Assembly: GCF_004000845.1 (NCBI RefSeq)
Contig: NZ_BIMA01000027.1
Coordinates: 1 to 64,000 of the forward strand
Reading direction: 5' to 3'
Length of the DNA stretch: 64,000 nt
Source: Paenibacillus koleovorans NBRC 103111
GTDB taxonomy: Bacteria > Bacillota > Bacilli > Paenibacillales > NBRC-103111
How positions within the stretch are numbered: the stretch's first letter is position 1; the number at the start of each line of letters is the position of its first letter. The position numbers and the translations under genes are program-made. Positions 8,180 to 17,612 of the stretch are shown here, in pieces. A model generated the notes under the pieces. It had not been told where the DNA came from. It did not search any database and was given only the letters and a program-made list of their open reading frames with translations.

Positions 8180-10285
8180 ATGGAACAGGCATTGCTCGAG
8201 GCAAAACCGATCAAAGGGAGGCGAACCGCCGGATTCGACTATATTAATCGCGACTTAAGCTGGATCGAGTTCAACCGACGAGTGCTGGAGGAAGCCCAAG
8301 ACCCTACAACCCCACTGCTGGAGCGGGCCAAGTTTCTGGCTATCGTGTCTACCAATCTCGACGAGTTCATGAGCGTCCGGGTGGCGGGTCTGCAGGATCA
8401 ACTGAAGGCGGGCTATACGAAGACTGATTTTACCGGCTACTCGCCGGAAGGATTAATTCTCCGGATCATGAAGCGCACGGGCAAGATGGTGCAGGAGCAG
8501 TACAAGACGCTGCGGGAGCTGCACCGGGCGCTTGTGAAGGAAGGGCTCATTTTCACGGAATATGAAGATTTGAATACGACGCAGAAAAAACAGATGGACC
8601 AGTATTTCCACGAAATCGTATATCCGGTTCTGACCCCGATGGCCGTGGACCAAAGCCGGCCGTTTCCACTTGTGCACAGCCTCCACTTGTATCTCGCGGT
8701 AGTGTTGGAACGGGAAGGCGAGCAACCGGAGGAAGAGCCTTATTTTGCGATTGTACAAGTCCCCTCGAACTTATCCCGTACCGTACAAGTGCTGGGGCGT
8801 TCGAACAGCGTGAAGAAAGAATTTCTCATGCTCGAGGAATTGATTCGAGTGCATATCCAATCGCTGTTCCCGGGGTACATCCCGACGGCGGTTCATTCCT
8901 TCCGGATGACGCGCAACGCGGATCTGACGCTCAATGAAGAAGGGGCCGAAGATTTGCTGGAGGAGATTGAGAAGAAGCTCCGCCATCGCAGATGGGGGTC
9001 GCCGGTTCGGGTGGAGGTGGAGAAAGGGATTCACCCCTATGCCTTGGAGCTGCTGCAAGAGGAGTTCGAGGTGGGGGAACGAATCGTCTACGTCGACGGC
9101 CCGCTTGACTTGAGCTGCCTCATGAAGTTCGCAAACTCGCTACAAGGGTTCGAGCAGCTCCGCTATCCGAAGGTCGAGTCGCAATACCCGGTCGAGTTCG
9201 AGCAGTGCGACAGTGTGTTCGATGTGCTGCGTGAGCGGGATGTGCTCTTGTACCACCCGTACGAGTCGTTCCTCGCGGTCGACGATTTTATTGAAGAAGC
9301 GGCGCTGGATCCGGCGGTGCTTGCGATCAAGATGACGCTGTACCGCGTCAGCGGAAACTCGGCGCTCGTCCAATCGCTGGCGCAGGCAGCGGAAGCCGGG
9401 AAGCAGGTAACCGTCGTTGTCGAGCTGAAGGCAAGATTTGACGAAGAGCGGAACATCGCTTGGGCGAGGAAGCTGGAGAAGGCCGGTTGCCATGTCGTAT
9501 ACGGGCTGGTCGGGCTGAAGACACATGCGAAGATTACGCTGGTCGTCCGGCAGGAAGGGGACGAGCTTCGCCGTTACGTGCATGTGGGCACCGGCAATTA
9601 CAACGGCAGCACGGCGAAATTGTATACCGATGTCGGCTACTTCACCACCGTTCCGTCAATCGGGGAAGACGCCTCCGTCTTGTTCAATGAAATTACCGGC
9701 TATGCGGCGCCGCATAATTGGAAGGCGTTCGCCGTGGCGCCGGCCGACATGAAATCGAAGCTGTTCAGCCTGATCGAACGGGAATCGGAGAATGCGGCTG
9801 CCGGCAAGCCTGCCCGTATCGTCGCCAAAATGAACTCGCTGTCCAATCAGGAGATGATTGATCGGCTGTATACGGCGTCGCAGGCCGGCGTTCAGATCGA
9901 TCTGATCGTCCGCGGCGTCTGCTGTCTGAAGCCGGGCGTGCCGGGTCTTAGCGAGCGGATTACAGTGCGCAGCATCGTGGATCGGTTTCTGGAGCACAGC
10001 CGTCTGTTCTGCTTCGAGAACGGCGGCGAGCAGGAGGTGTGGCTGTCAAGCGCGGACTGGATGACGCGCAACTTGACGCGCCGCATCGAGCTGATGTGCC
10101 CGGTGCTCGATCCGAAGCTGAAGGGCATCTTGATCCGCATCTTGCGGCTCAGCCTCGACGACAACGTCAAGGCGCGCCAGCTGCAGTCGAACGGCCAGTA
10201 CGTCCGCATTCACAACGAGCTGACGCCGTTCCGCAGCCAGTTCGAGGCGCAGGATATCGTCAGCTGGAAAAGGCTTGAGTCTTGA
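8180..10285 (+). CDS. ppk1: Polyphosphate kinase PPK1
   Basis: A 701-residue enzyme that reversibly polymerises the gamma-phosphate of ATP into inorganic polyphosphate. The N-terminal domain begins FDYINRDLSWIEFNRRVLEEA, followed by the LAIVSTNLDEFMSVRVAGL block. The catalytic C-terminal half has AIKMTLYRVSGNS, KARFDEERN and the HVVYGLVGLKTHAK segment with the two conserved histidines, the first matching the autophosphorylated His of E. coli PPK. ATG 8180 has TGGAGGGA 8 nt upstream. An in-frame ATG at 8150 lacks a site. Its 3' end overlaps the convergent ppx gene by 26 bp. Family length is normal (about 690-720). Confidence 0.97.
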   Translation: MEQALLEAKPIKGRRTAGFDYINRDLSWIEFNRRVLEEAQDPTTPLLERAKFLAIVSTNLDEFMSVRVAGLQDQLKAGYTKTDFTGYSPEGLILRIMKRTGKMVQEQYKTLRELHRALVKEGLIFTEYEDLNTTQKKQMDQYFHEIVYPVLTPMAVDQSRPFPLVHSLHLYLAVVLEREGEQPEEEPYFAIVQVPSNLSRTVQVLGRSNSVKKEFLMLEELIRVHIQSLFPGYIPTAVHSFRMTRNADLTLNEEGAEDLLEEIEKKLRHRRWGSPVRVEVEKGIHPYALELLQEEFEVGERIVYVDGPLDLSCLMKFANSLQGFEQLRYPKVESQYPVEFEQCDSVFDVLRERDVLLYHPYESFLAVDDFIEEAALDPAVLAIKMTLYRVSGNSALVQSLAQAAEAGKQVTVVVELKARFDEERNIAWARKLEKAGCHVVYGLVGLKTHAKITLVVRQEGDELRRYVHVGTGNYNGSTAKLYTDVGYFTTVPSIGEDASVLFNEITGYAAPHNWKAFAVAPADMKSKLFSLIERESENAAAGKPARIVAKMNSLSNQEMIDRLYTASQAGVQIDLIVRGVCCLKPGVPGLSERITVRSIVDRFLEHSRLFCFENGGEQEVWLSSADWMTRNLTRRIELMCPVLDPKLKGILIRILRLSLDDNVKARQLQSNGQYVRIHNELTPFRSQFEAQDIVSWKRLES

Positions 10286-11801
10286 CGTTCAGCCGGAGGC
10301 CCAGCACTTTATTAAAATCCTTGGCCGCTTGCTTCAGCTCGCGGAGCTCGATGTCCGGCGCTTGCGTGCAGATGCAGTCGAGCTGCAGCTCCTGGTTCAC
10401 GACCCGAGCGTTCACCTGGCGGATCGGCTGAGTTTCGCTGCGGTCGAGGGCGATGGCCAGTCGAAGTATCGACCCTAACTTATAGACGAGCATCATGTCG
10501 TCCGCCTCCAGTAGCTCGGTGTAGCCGGTTGCGGGCGGACGGCTTTTGCTCTTGAGCTTGTAGGTGGCGATCAGCGCGCATAACACGATTTCCCGATGGG
10601 TCAAGCCGTCGATCCTCGCGTGCGCCATCAAGTAAAACGTATGCTTGTGATAGCTGTAATAATGAACCGTCACTCCGATGCGGTATAACAGGGCGGCGGT
10701 TTGCAAATACCGTTTCGCCCGCGCGCCGAATTCGCTTCCCATGCCCAACTGGTCGAATAGCTGCGAGGCCAGCCGATGCACATGCTCCACATGCGGGACG
10801 GGGACCGACGGATGCAGGGCTAGCAGGTTGCGGACGCTGTAGTCGAGCACGTCGGGGAAAATCGGCGATTCCGGGTACTCCATGACGAAGAACAGCCCGT
10901 CCCGAAGCCCCGCGCCGCTGACGACGTAATGCGAGGCGCAGATATGCCTGAAAACCGTGTGCAGAATGAGCAAGCCGGGCACAATAATATCCGTTCGATC
11001 GCCGGACAAGCCTTCGACCTTCTTGCGTTTGTCCGGCGGGAGTTCGGCCAGCTTGTCCAGCCACTTCTCGACCGAATCTGCCGTCATTTCATAGTTATGG
11101 GCGGTGTCCAATGCATATTTGCGCGCCTTTTGGTCGATTTTACACAGTGAGCGAACGGTGCCTCCCAGACCGACCAGGGGCAGTCCGAGATGTAAGCCGC
11201 CTCGCAGCCATGGCTCCTCTGTGAGCGCTTGTTCCACCGCTTCAACCAGCTTCTTCGCCTGTTCCGGACCCATGCTGCCGTCTTCCGGGGTGGCGAACCG
11301 CTTCGCCATATTGACGGCTCCGAACGGCAAGGATACACTATGCAGCACTCGGCGTCCGGTGAACAGCGATATCTCCGTGCTGCCGCCGCCGATGTCGATG
11401 ACGAAGCCGTCTGACACATCGATCGTGTTGATCATGCCGATGAAGCCGAGTTGCGCTTCCTCTTCGCCGCTCAGCACTTGGATCGAGAAGCCGGTTTCTT
11501 GCTCCAGCCGAGCGACGATGGCGTCCGAATTGACGGCATTGCGCACCGCCGCCGTAGCGACGGCACGGATCTTCCCGACTCCGTGCGCCTGGCACAGCAG
11601 CCGGAAATCGTTCAAGATCCGGACGAGCGGATCAAGCCGGTCCAAGGGGATCGTGCCGTCCGCCGCCACTTTCTCGCTCAGCCTCGCCGAGTGTTTGCTC
11701 TCGTCAATGACGCGATGCGCGCTTTGTGCGATTTGTTCATAAATAACGAGTCGAACCGAGTTCGAGCCGATATCGATAATGCCGCTTCTTGTAGAATTCA
11801 T
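10260..11801 (-). CDS. ppx: Exopolyphosphatase / Ppx-GppA family phosphatase
   Basis: A 513-residue protein of the actin-like ASKHA fold. The N-terminal phosphate-binding loop GIIDIGSNSVRLVIYE and the second loop FVIDIGGGSTEISLF are clear, and a C-terminal HD-like helical domain follows (LDYSVRNLLALH onward). It degrades polyphosphate from the end, or hydrolyses pppGpp to ppGpp. Sequence alone does not settle which, but the convergent ppk neighbour favours polyphosphate. The start MNSTRSG has GGAGGAAG about 9 nt upstream, better than the upstream in-frame codon. The stop codon lies inside the end of ppk. Confidence 0.92.
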   Translation of the reverse strand: MNSTRSGIIDIGSNSVRLVIYEQIAQSAHRVIDESKHSARLSEKVAADGTIPLDRLDPLVRILNDFRLLCQAHGVGKIRAVATAAVRNAVNSDAIVARLEQETGFSIQVLSGEEEAQLGFIGMINTIDVSDGFVIDIGGGSTEISLFTGRRVLHSVSLPFGAVNMAKRFATPEDGSMGPEQAKKLVEAVEQALTEEPWLRGGLHLGLPLVGLGGTVRSLCKIDQKARKYALDTAHNYEMTADSVEKWLDKLAELPPDKRKKVEGLSGDRTDIIVPGLLILHTVFRHICASHYVVSGAGLRDGLFFVMEYPESPIFPDVLDYSVRNLLALHPSVPVPHVEHVHRLASQLFDQLGMGSEFGARAKRYLQTAALLYRIGVTVHYYSYHKHTFYLMAHARIDGLTHREIVLCALIATYKLKSKSRPPATGYTELLEADDMMLVYKLGSILRLAIALDRSETQPIRQVNARVVNQELQLDCICTQAPDIELRELKQAAKDFNKVLGLRLNVKTQAFSS

Positions 11802-11971
11802 CCTGTAACTTCCTCCGAACTGCAAATTATACCATTATTCTATCAAAAAAAGATTAATTGCGCTGATAATGAAGTTTTATATCCCCTTTTCTTCACTTCT
11901 GGGTCAAAATCATTTATCATAGTAACTGATAAGCTTTTCTTAGCACTCGCCGCTAATCTTATCGGTTCTGT

Positions 11972-11989
11972 TTATAACCCGTTATAACC
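11972..11989. repeat. Direct repeat TTATAACC upstream of citZ
   Basis: TTATAACC is repeated at 11972-11979 and 11982-11989 with a 10-bp period, one helical turn, about 45 bp before the citZ start. It may be a regulator site or part of the promoter. No CcpC ATAA-N7-TTAT match was confirmed. Confidence 0.35.
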
Positions 11990-12032
11990 TGTTGTTAGAA
12001 CCTTATTTTACCACAAAGGAGCGATAAACCGT

Positions 12033-13145
12033 ATGACTGCAACTAAAGGTCTCGAAGGCATCGTAGCGACAACGTCCTCGATCAGCTCGATCATCGACGG
12101 CGTCCTTACGTACCGCGGCATCGATATCGACGATCTCGCCGAGAACGCCTCGTTCGAAGAGGTCGCGTACTTGCTCTGGTACGGCAGCCTGCCGACCAAA
12201 TCCGAGCTCGATCAGCTGCGCCGCCAGCTGAGCGACAGCGCCGCGATCCCTGACTCGGTCGTCCAGCAAATCAAGCTGTATCCGAAGAACACGAACACGA
12301 TGGCTGCCCTGCGCACCGCCATTTCCTCGCTCGCGCTGTATGACGCGGAAGCCGGCGACATGAGCCGTGAAGCCAATCTCCGCAAGGCGATCCGCCTGCA
12401 AGCGCAATTGCCGACGGTTGTCGCCGCATTCGCCCGAATTCGTGAAGGCAAGGAGCCGATCGCTCCGAAGGCCGACGTCTCGATCTCCTACAATTTCTTA
12501 TATATGCTGACTGGCAAGGAGCCTGAAGCGATTGCGGTTGAAGCGCTGGACAAGGCTCTCGTGCTGCATGCCGACCATGAGCTGAACGCTTCCACGTTCG
12601 CCGCTCGCGTTACGGTCGCTACTTTGTCCGATATTTACTCCGGCGTCACGTCCGCTATCGGCGCACTTAAGGGCCCTCTTCATGGCGGCGCCAACGAGGC
12701 CGTAATGGCGATGCTCGAGGAAGTGGGCGGCGTGAACAACGTCGAAGCCTACATCAGCGAGAAGCTTGCGAACAAAGAGAAGATCATGGGCTTCGGCCAT
12801 CGCGTCTATAAGAACGGAGATCCTCGCGCCAAGCATCTGCAGAAGATGTCCCACGAGCTCGGCAAAATCACGAACAACATGAGCTGGTACGACATGTCGA
12901 TCAAGATCGAGGATATGGTTACCGGTCAAAAAGGGCTGAAGCCGAACGTCGATTTCTACTCCGCTTCCGTGTACACCTCGCTCGAGATTCCGCGCGACCT
13001 GTTCACGCCGATCTTCGCGATCAGCCGCGTGTCCGGTTGGACGGCTCATATTTTGGAGCAATACGAGAACAACCGCTTGATTCGCCCGCGCGCCGAGTAT
13101 ACCGGTCCGGTGAATCAGAAGTACGTTCCGATCGAGAACCGCTAA
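12033..13145 (+). CDS. citZ: Citrate synthase
   Basis: A 370-residue citrate synthase condensing oxaloacetate and acetyl-CoA at the entry of the TCA cycle. The N-terminus reads GLEGIVATTSSIS...GVLTYRGIDI, typical of the short Gram-positive dimeric enzyme. Catalytic histidine segments are visible in LHADHELNASTFAARV and MGFGHRVYKNGDPRA, and the catalytic Asp lies in the PNVDFYSASVY region. AAAGGAGCG precedes the ATG. It is the first gene of citZ-icd-mdh, the same order as in B. subtilis. The gap to ppx holds its promoter region. Confidence 0.97.
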   Translation: MTATKGLEGIVATTSSISSIIDGVLTYRGIDIDDLAENASFEEVAYLLWYGSLPTKSELDQLRRQLSDSAAIPDSVVQQIKLYPKNTNTMAALRTAISSLALYDAEAGDMSREANLRKAIRLQAQLPTVVAAFARIREGKEPIAPKADVSISYNFLYMLTGKEPEAIAVEALDKALVLHADHELNASTFAARVTVATLSDIYSGVTSAIGALKGPLHGGANEAVMAMLEEVGGVNNVEAYISEKLANKEKIMGFGHRVYKNGDPRAKHLQKMSHELGKITNNMSWYDMSIKIEDMVTGQKGLKPNVDFYSASVYTSLEIPRDLFTPIFAISRVSGWTAHILEQYENNRLIRPRAEYTGPVNQKYVPIENR

Positions 13146-13283
13146 TCCGGCGATTACGGTTCCGCTCCGCATCCTTATCCGTCAGCTTCTTACCGCTAAG
13201 CCCAACGGGTGTTTCGGACGGCTTTTCCGATACCCCCGTTCTTTTGCGGTCATTTTCCAATACAATATATGGAGGAATCATTC

Positions 13284-14582
13284 ATGCCACAATTCGAACA
13301 ATACTCCCTTCCGACTGAAGGCGAACGCATCACGATTGAGAACGGCAAACTGCAAGTCCCTAACAACCCGGTTATCCCATTCATCGAGGGCGACGGTACA
13401 GGTCCTGACATCTGGGCGGCTTCCAAGCGCATACTGGATGCAGCCGTAGAGAAAGCTTATAAAGGCGAGAAAAAAATCGCTTGGTACGAAGTGTTTGCCG
13501 GCGAGAAAGCATTCAACCAGTATAACAGCTGGCTGCCAGCCGACACGCTGACCGCCGTTCGCGAATATATCGTGGCGATCAAAGGACCTTTGACAACTCC
13601 AGTAGGCGGCGGGATCCGCTCCCTGAACGTCGCTCTTCGCCAAGAGCTCGACCTGTACACTTGCTTGCGTCCGGTTCGCTACTTCAATGGCGTCCCCTCC
13701 CCGGTTAAGCGCCCTGAGCTGGTCGACATGGTCATCTTCCGTGAAAACACAGAGGACATCTATGCAGGCGTGGAGTGGCAAGAAGGCTCCGAACAAGTGA
13801 AGAAAGTGCTCGAATTCCTGCAGAAGGAAATGGGCGTTAACAAAATCCGTTTCCCTGAAACCTCCGGTATCGGCATCAAGCCGGTGTCCAAGGAAGGCTC
13901 CGAGCGCTTGATCCGCGCTGCGATCGAGTATGCGATCGAGCATAAGCGCAAGAGCGTAACCCTCGTGCACAAAGGCAACATCATGAAATACACCGAAGGT
14001 GCCTTCAAGAACTGGGGCTATGAGCTGGCTGAGCGCGAGTTCGGCGACAAAGTGTTCACTTGGGAGCAATACGACCGCATCAAAGCGGACCAAGGAACAG
14101 ACGCTGCCAACGCCGCTCAAAAGGCCGCACTGGCTGAAGGCAAAATCCTCGTGAAGGATGCCATCGCCGACATCGCCCTGCAGCAAGTATTGACTCGTCC
14201 GACCGACTTCGACGTCATCGCGACGCTGAACCTGAACGGCGACTACTTGTCCGACGCTCTGGCTGCGCAAGTAGGCGGCATCGGGATCGCTCCTGGAGCG
14301 AACATCAACTATGTGACGGGCCACGCGATCTTCGAGGCGACTCATGGCACAGCTCCTAAGTACGCAGGTCTGGACGTCGTGAACCCAGGTTCCGTTACAC
14401 TGTCCGGCGTTATGATGCTCGAGCACCTGGGCTGGCTGGAAGCGGCCGACCTGATCTACAAGGGCATGGAGAAGTCGATCAACAACAAAACCGTTACCTA
14501 TGACTTTGCTCGTCTGATGGAAGGCGCGACGGAAGTGAAATGCTCCGAGTTCGCGAACGAAGTCATCAAGAATATGGACTAG
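13284..14582 (+). CDS. icd: Isocitrate dehydrogenase, NADP-dependent
   Basis: A 432-residue enzyme that oxidises isocitrate to 2-oxoglutarate and CO2. Diagnostic segments are [15 protein letters not shown] near the N-terminus, [23 protein letters not shown] with the phosphorylatable-serine loop, [26 protein letters not shown], and the C-terminal [16 protein letters not shown]. Start ATG 13284 has ATGGAGGAAT 4-9 nt upstream. The longer in-frame start at 13209 has no site and encodes non-conserved sequence. It sits 138 bp after citZ and 91 bp before mdh. Confidence 0.97.
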   Translation: MPQFEQYSLPTEGERITIENGKLQVPNNPVIPFIEGDGTGPDIWAASKRILDAAVEKAYKGEKKIAWYEVFAGEKAFNQYNSWLPADTLTAVREYIVAIKGPLTTPVGGGIRSLNVALRQELDLYTCLRPVRYFNGVPSPVKRPELVDMVIFRENTEDIYAGVEWQEGSEQVKKVLEFLQKEMGVNKIRFPETSGIGIKPVSKEGSERLIRAAIEYAIEHKRKSVTLVHKGNIMKYTEGAFKNWGYELAEREFGDKVFTWEQYDRIKADQGTDAANAAQKAALAEGKILVKDAIADIALQQVLTRPTDFDVIATLNLNGDYLSDALAAQVGGIGIAPGANINYVTGHAIFEATHGTAPKYAGLDVVNPGSVTLSGVMMLEHLGWLEAADLIYKGMEKSINNKTVTYDFARLMEGATEVKCSEFANEVIKNMD

Positions 14583-14673
14583 GATTAGGATGCATGGACC
14601 CGGGGAGCTGCCTTACGCTAACCGGGCCCATTTATCTATATAAACCATTTTTTCAATAGGAGGCCATAACTCC

Positions 14674-15615
14674 ATGGCGATCAAACGCAGAAAAATTTCC
14701 GTTGTCGGCGCAGGCTTCACCGGGGCTACGACCGCCCTGATGCTTGCGCAAAAAGAATTGGGCGACGTCGTGCTGTTGGACATCGCTCCATTGGAGAACC
14801 CAACAAAGGGCAAGGCGCTCGACATGCTTGAGGCCAGCCCGGTTCAAGGCTTCGACAGCAACATTATCGGTACGGCCAACTATGAAGACACCGTAGGCTC
14901 CGACATCGTCATCATCACCGCCGGCATCGCCCGCAAGCCGGGTATGAGCCGCGACGACCTCGTCACTACGAACGCCGGCATCGTGAAATCGGTCTGCGAG
15001 AACGTCAAGAAGTATTGCCCTGAGTCAATCGTGATTATCCTCAGCAACCCGGTCGACGCCATGACGTATGCGGCTTTCGAGACGCTCGGCTTCCCGAAGA
15101 ACCGCGTCATCGGCCAATCCGGCGTGCTCGACACGGCTCGGTACTGCACCTTCATCGCGCAGGAGCTGAACGTCTCCGTCGAGGACGTACGCGGCGTCGT
15201 ACTCGGCGGCCACGGCGACGACATGGTGCCGCTCGTTCGCTACACGAACGTGGGCGGCGTGCCGATCGAGAAGCTGATCCCGGCCGATCGCATTGAGGCA
15301 ATCGTAGCGCGCACCCGGACGGGAGGCGGCGAGATCGTCGGGCTGCTCGGCAACGGCAGCGCCTACTATGCGCCGGCGGCTTCGCTCGTGCAGATGACGG
15401 AAGCGATTCTGAAGGACAAGAAGCGCATCCTGCCGACGATCGCCTTGCTCGAAGGGGAGTACGGCTACGACCGCTTGTTCATGGGCGTATTGACTATTCT
15501 CGGCGGCGACGGGATCGAGAAGATCATCGAGCTCGAGCTGACCGAGGCGGAGAAGGCTGCTATGGACAAATCCGCGCAGTCCGTACGCAATGTGATTCAA
15601 GTGGTGCAAGGGTAA
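14674..15615 (+). CDS. mdh: Malate dehydrogenase
   Basis: A 313-residue LDH-like malate dehydrogenase that interconverts malate and oxaloacetate with NAD. The Rossmann loop is [32 protein letters not shown] carries the substrate arginine loop, SNPVDAMTY follows, and the catalytic histidine is in [17 protein letters not shown] lies 10 nt before the ATG. It ends the citZ-icd-mdh cluster and is closed by a strong terminator. In B. subtilis, phoP-phoR follows directly. Here some 28 kb of accessory genes intervene. Confidence 0.97.
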   Translation: MAIKRRKISVVGAGFTGATTALMLAQKELGDVVLLDIAPLENPTKGKALDMLEASPVQGFDSNIIGTANYEDTVGSDIVIITAGIARKPGMSRDDLVTTNAGIVKSVCENVKKYCPESIVIILSNPVDAMTYAAFETLGFPKNRVIGQSGVLDTARYCTFIAQELNVSVEDVRGVVLGGHGDDMVPLVRYTNVGGVPIEKLIPADRIEAIVARTRTGGGEIVGLLGNGSAYYAPAASLVQMTEAILKDKKRILPTIALLEGEYGYDRLFMGVLTILGGDGIEKIIELELTEAEKAAMDKSAQSVRNVIQVVQG

Positions 15616-15630
15616 GCGGAACGCGAAAAA

Positions 15631-15684
15631 GCGGTTGCAAGCACGGGAGTTGTCGGACTCCCTGGCCTGCAGCCGCATTTTTTG
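15631..15684 (+). terminator. Strong terminator after mdh
   Basis: GCGGTTGCAAGC (15631-15642) pairs with GCCTGCAGCCGC (15665-15676) over 12 bp with two G-T pairs, and GGGAGT/ACTCCC form an inner stem. A run of six T residues follows after one A. Confidence 0.88.
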
Positions 15685-15752
15685 TTGAGAAGGTTGGGAA
15701 GGCTCCCGCATTAGCCACCTGATTTTTGGCTCATGGCGTGGTTATCTGCTCG

Positions 15753-16478
15753 TCATTGGAATTCGATTAAATATTTATACTCCTCAGGAATGTCTACGTC
15801 ATGATCGTGAAATTTATCAGAGAAGACAAATGCAATTGGTCGTGCCTCCTCCCCAATAATTCCTACAATCATAGCTTCTAGCTTTAAGTCGTTAAGAATA
15901 AATTTGTAGCAAACTTCATTGAATGGCCTAGGCATATATCCAACCCTGACATTATTATTTTTTGGATCCGTCAGTTCTAGTGCATACTGATCCCACGGGT
16001 TGTTCAAATCAATTCCAATATTTAATACATCCTCAACCTCTAATAGTCTATTAATGGTTTTCGTGTAAGACCATCCAGCAACTTCGAAACTAAACAGAAG
16101 CTGTCCGTTTTTGAATACAATGGGATTTAGAAAACTAACAGAATCAGTTGCGAGTCTGCCTTTGGTTAAACTTAAGTAATCCCAATTATGGTCATTAGAT
16201 TTGTTTTGTCCATGGTCTTCAATAAACTTTTTGAAAATTGCCCTTGATTGATGCGGCAATCGTCTCTCAAAAACAGAGAATAACTTTTCACTTCTGTAAA
16301 CTTTATTAACATCACTCAATCCAATAAAAGGTTTAAACCCTTCATCATTTGCTTTTTCAACCTCTGTTAGGTTGTAATAAAAACAATAAATTTCTTCGTG
16401 TTTTTCCAGCACTCCGACCAAGTAATTGATTTTTGTATTTGGACCTTTCCAGCTTAAAAGCAACTTATTATATTCCAC
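15753..16478 (-). CDS. HIRAN-like domain protein paired with a HipA-like kinase
   Basis: A 241-residue protein. Residues about 150-196 (IGIDLNNPWDQYALELT then VGYMPRPFNEVCYKFI) fit the HIRAN pattern of N-P-x-D-x-x-A followed by G-Y-x-P-R, a small beta-rich DNA-end-binding fold known from HLTF/Rad5. The N-terminal 80 residues (YLVGVLEKHEEIYCFYYN, then LFSVFERRLPHQSR) recall the N-subdomain-1 of HipA toxins, which HipBST systems encode as a separate protein. Its start lies inside the kinase gene (11-bp overlap), so it is translated with it. Base composition and codon use are much more AT-rich than in flanking genes, suggesting transfer. Both assignments rest on pattern recognition. Confidence 0.6.
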   Translation of the reverse strand: MEYNKLLLSWKGPNTKINYLVGVLEKHEEIYCFYYNLTEVEKANDEGFKPFIGLSDVNKVYRSEKLFSVFERRLPHQSRAIFKKFIEDHGQNKSNDHNWDYLSLTKGRLATDSVSFLNPIVFKNGQLLFSFEVAGWSYTKTINRLLEVEDVLNIGIDLNNPWDQYALELTDPKNNNVRVGYMPRPFNEVCYKFILNDLKLEAMIVGIIGEEARPIAFVFSDKFHDHDVDIPEEYKYLIEFQ

Positions 16479-17436
16479 CTAAATACCTCTTTTCCAGATA
16501 ATCTCGTCTGGACTTAATTAATTGATAAACGAACCTTCTATGCTGAGGAGACATAACCTCCTCGGGGATTTGCTCCATTATTCGTTTCAGAATATTATCG
16601 TCAAGGTTTTTTATTAATTTTAACTGCTCAACTACTTCGGATCTAAAAGAAAAGACTTTATCAAATAGCTCGAAAATATTGAGACGTTTCCGAGTCCACT
16701 CTGTTTCCCACCTGATTAGCGTCGATGATCTGGATCCATACAGATAAGAACTAAACATTTGTGGATCACGAAGCATTAATTCGACATTTCGAGTAGGGAG
16801 TTCTCTTCCTAGAGAAGATGAATTGTCATAAAGTGGAGAAAACCTCTGAACACCTGTGATCTCATTACGTATTATCCCAAAGTTATCTTGATGTCTATCT
16901 GTATTTCCGATTAATGTATCAAACACAATCATGCGAAATAAGTCATCTAACATGTTATGTTCACTGAATAGTCTTTCTAAGAGATCATAGTTGTATATTT
17001 TGCTTTGTCCCTTAAGTTCTTTTCTATCATACGTTTCGTCTATCTCCATGATCATGTCGGCGCCTTCAATCAGGCTTTCTTTTCCTTCTTCTAAGAAGGA
17101 GTAGCATAATGATCCATAAATCACTTTTGTCGAAGGGATCTTTCTTGGTTCAATTCCATAGTAAGATGTCGATTCGTCAGTTAGTGCGAGTGAACCGATT
17201 TCAACTTTCTGAGTAGTAATACCAATTATCTCTCCAATTTCGGATGCAATCTTCTCAGCCCATGTTTCTCCACTGACCTCTGTAAGCAGTGTCCAATTCT
17301 CATTGGTGTATGATATCGGCAACTTAAAAAGAACTAGCTCATTTGAGTGGGGATGTCTATACCACCTTTTCTCCTTTGAGCCCGAAACTTCTTTGTTTTC
17401 ATAACTCCAGCCCGAAATATCTACAACTTCAATCAT
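16468..17436 (-). CDS. HipA-like serine/threonine kinase
   Basis: A 322-residue protein matching the HipA C-terminal kinase fold. A likely ATP lysine is in LVLFKLP (Lys38) and a helix-C acid lies in GETWAEKIASEIGE. The catalytic loop is GNTDRHQDNFG (residues 177-187) with Asp180 and Asn185, and the metal-binding motif is PLYDNSSSLG (201-210) with Asp204. A classical HipA is about 440 residues and carries its own N-terminal subdomain, which is missing here. No HipB-like helix-turn-helix gene lies beside it. It is the first gene of a two-gene AT-rich unit. A toxin or stress-kinase role is an inference. The catalytic residues look intact. Confidence 0.75.
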   Translation of the reverse strand: MIEVVDISGWSYENKEVSGSKEKRWYRHPHSNELVLFKLPISYTNENWTLLTEVSGETWAEKIASEIGEIIGITTQKVEIGSLALTDESTSYYGIEPRKIPSTKVIYGSLCYSFLEEGKESLIEGADMIMEIDETYDRKELKGQSKIYNYDLLERLFSEHNMLDDLFRMIVFDTLIGNTDRHQDNFGIIRNEITGVQRFSPLYDNSSSLGRELPTRNVELMLRDPQMFSSYLYGSRSSTLIRWETEWTRKRLNIFELFDKVFSFRSEVVEQLKLIKNLDDNILKRIMEQIPEEVMSPQHRRFVYQLIKSRRDYLEKRYLGGI

Positions 17437-17612
17437 CAGACAATCACCCGTACCTATAATGGTTTATTATATCATCGCTGTTCAAATAATCATAAAAACT
17501 TGCCGTTCCTCGTGAAACGGTGGTCTATGCTGAGGGAAGTTCTTTGCGGGTATTAGGAAAGTGTTTGACAGGTCTTATCCCTGACGAAGGGGGTTTCCGA
17601 AGATTCTTGTAT

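Noticed and set aside
15700-17612. Mobile element carrying the kinase/HIRAN genes
   Set aside because: No transposase, integrase, terminal repeats or target-site duplication could be seen at the edges. Only base composition suggests transfer.
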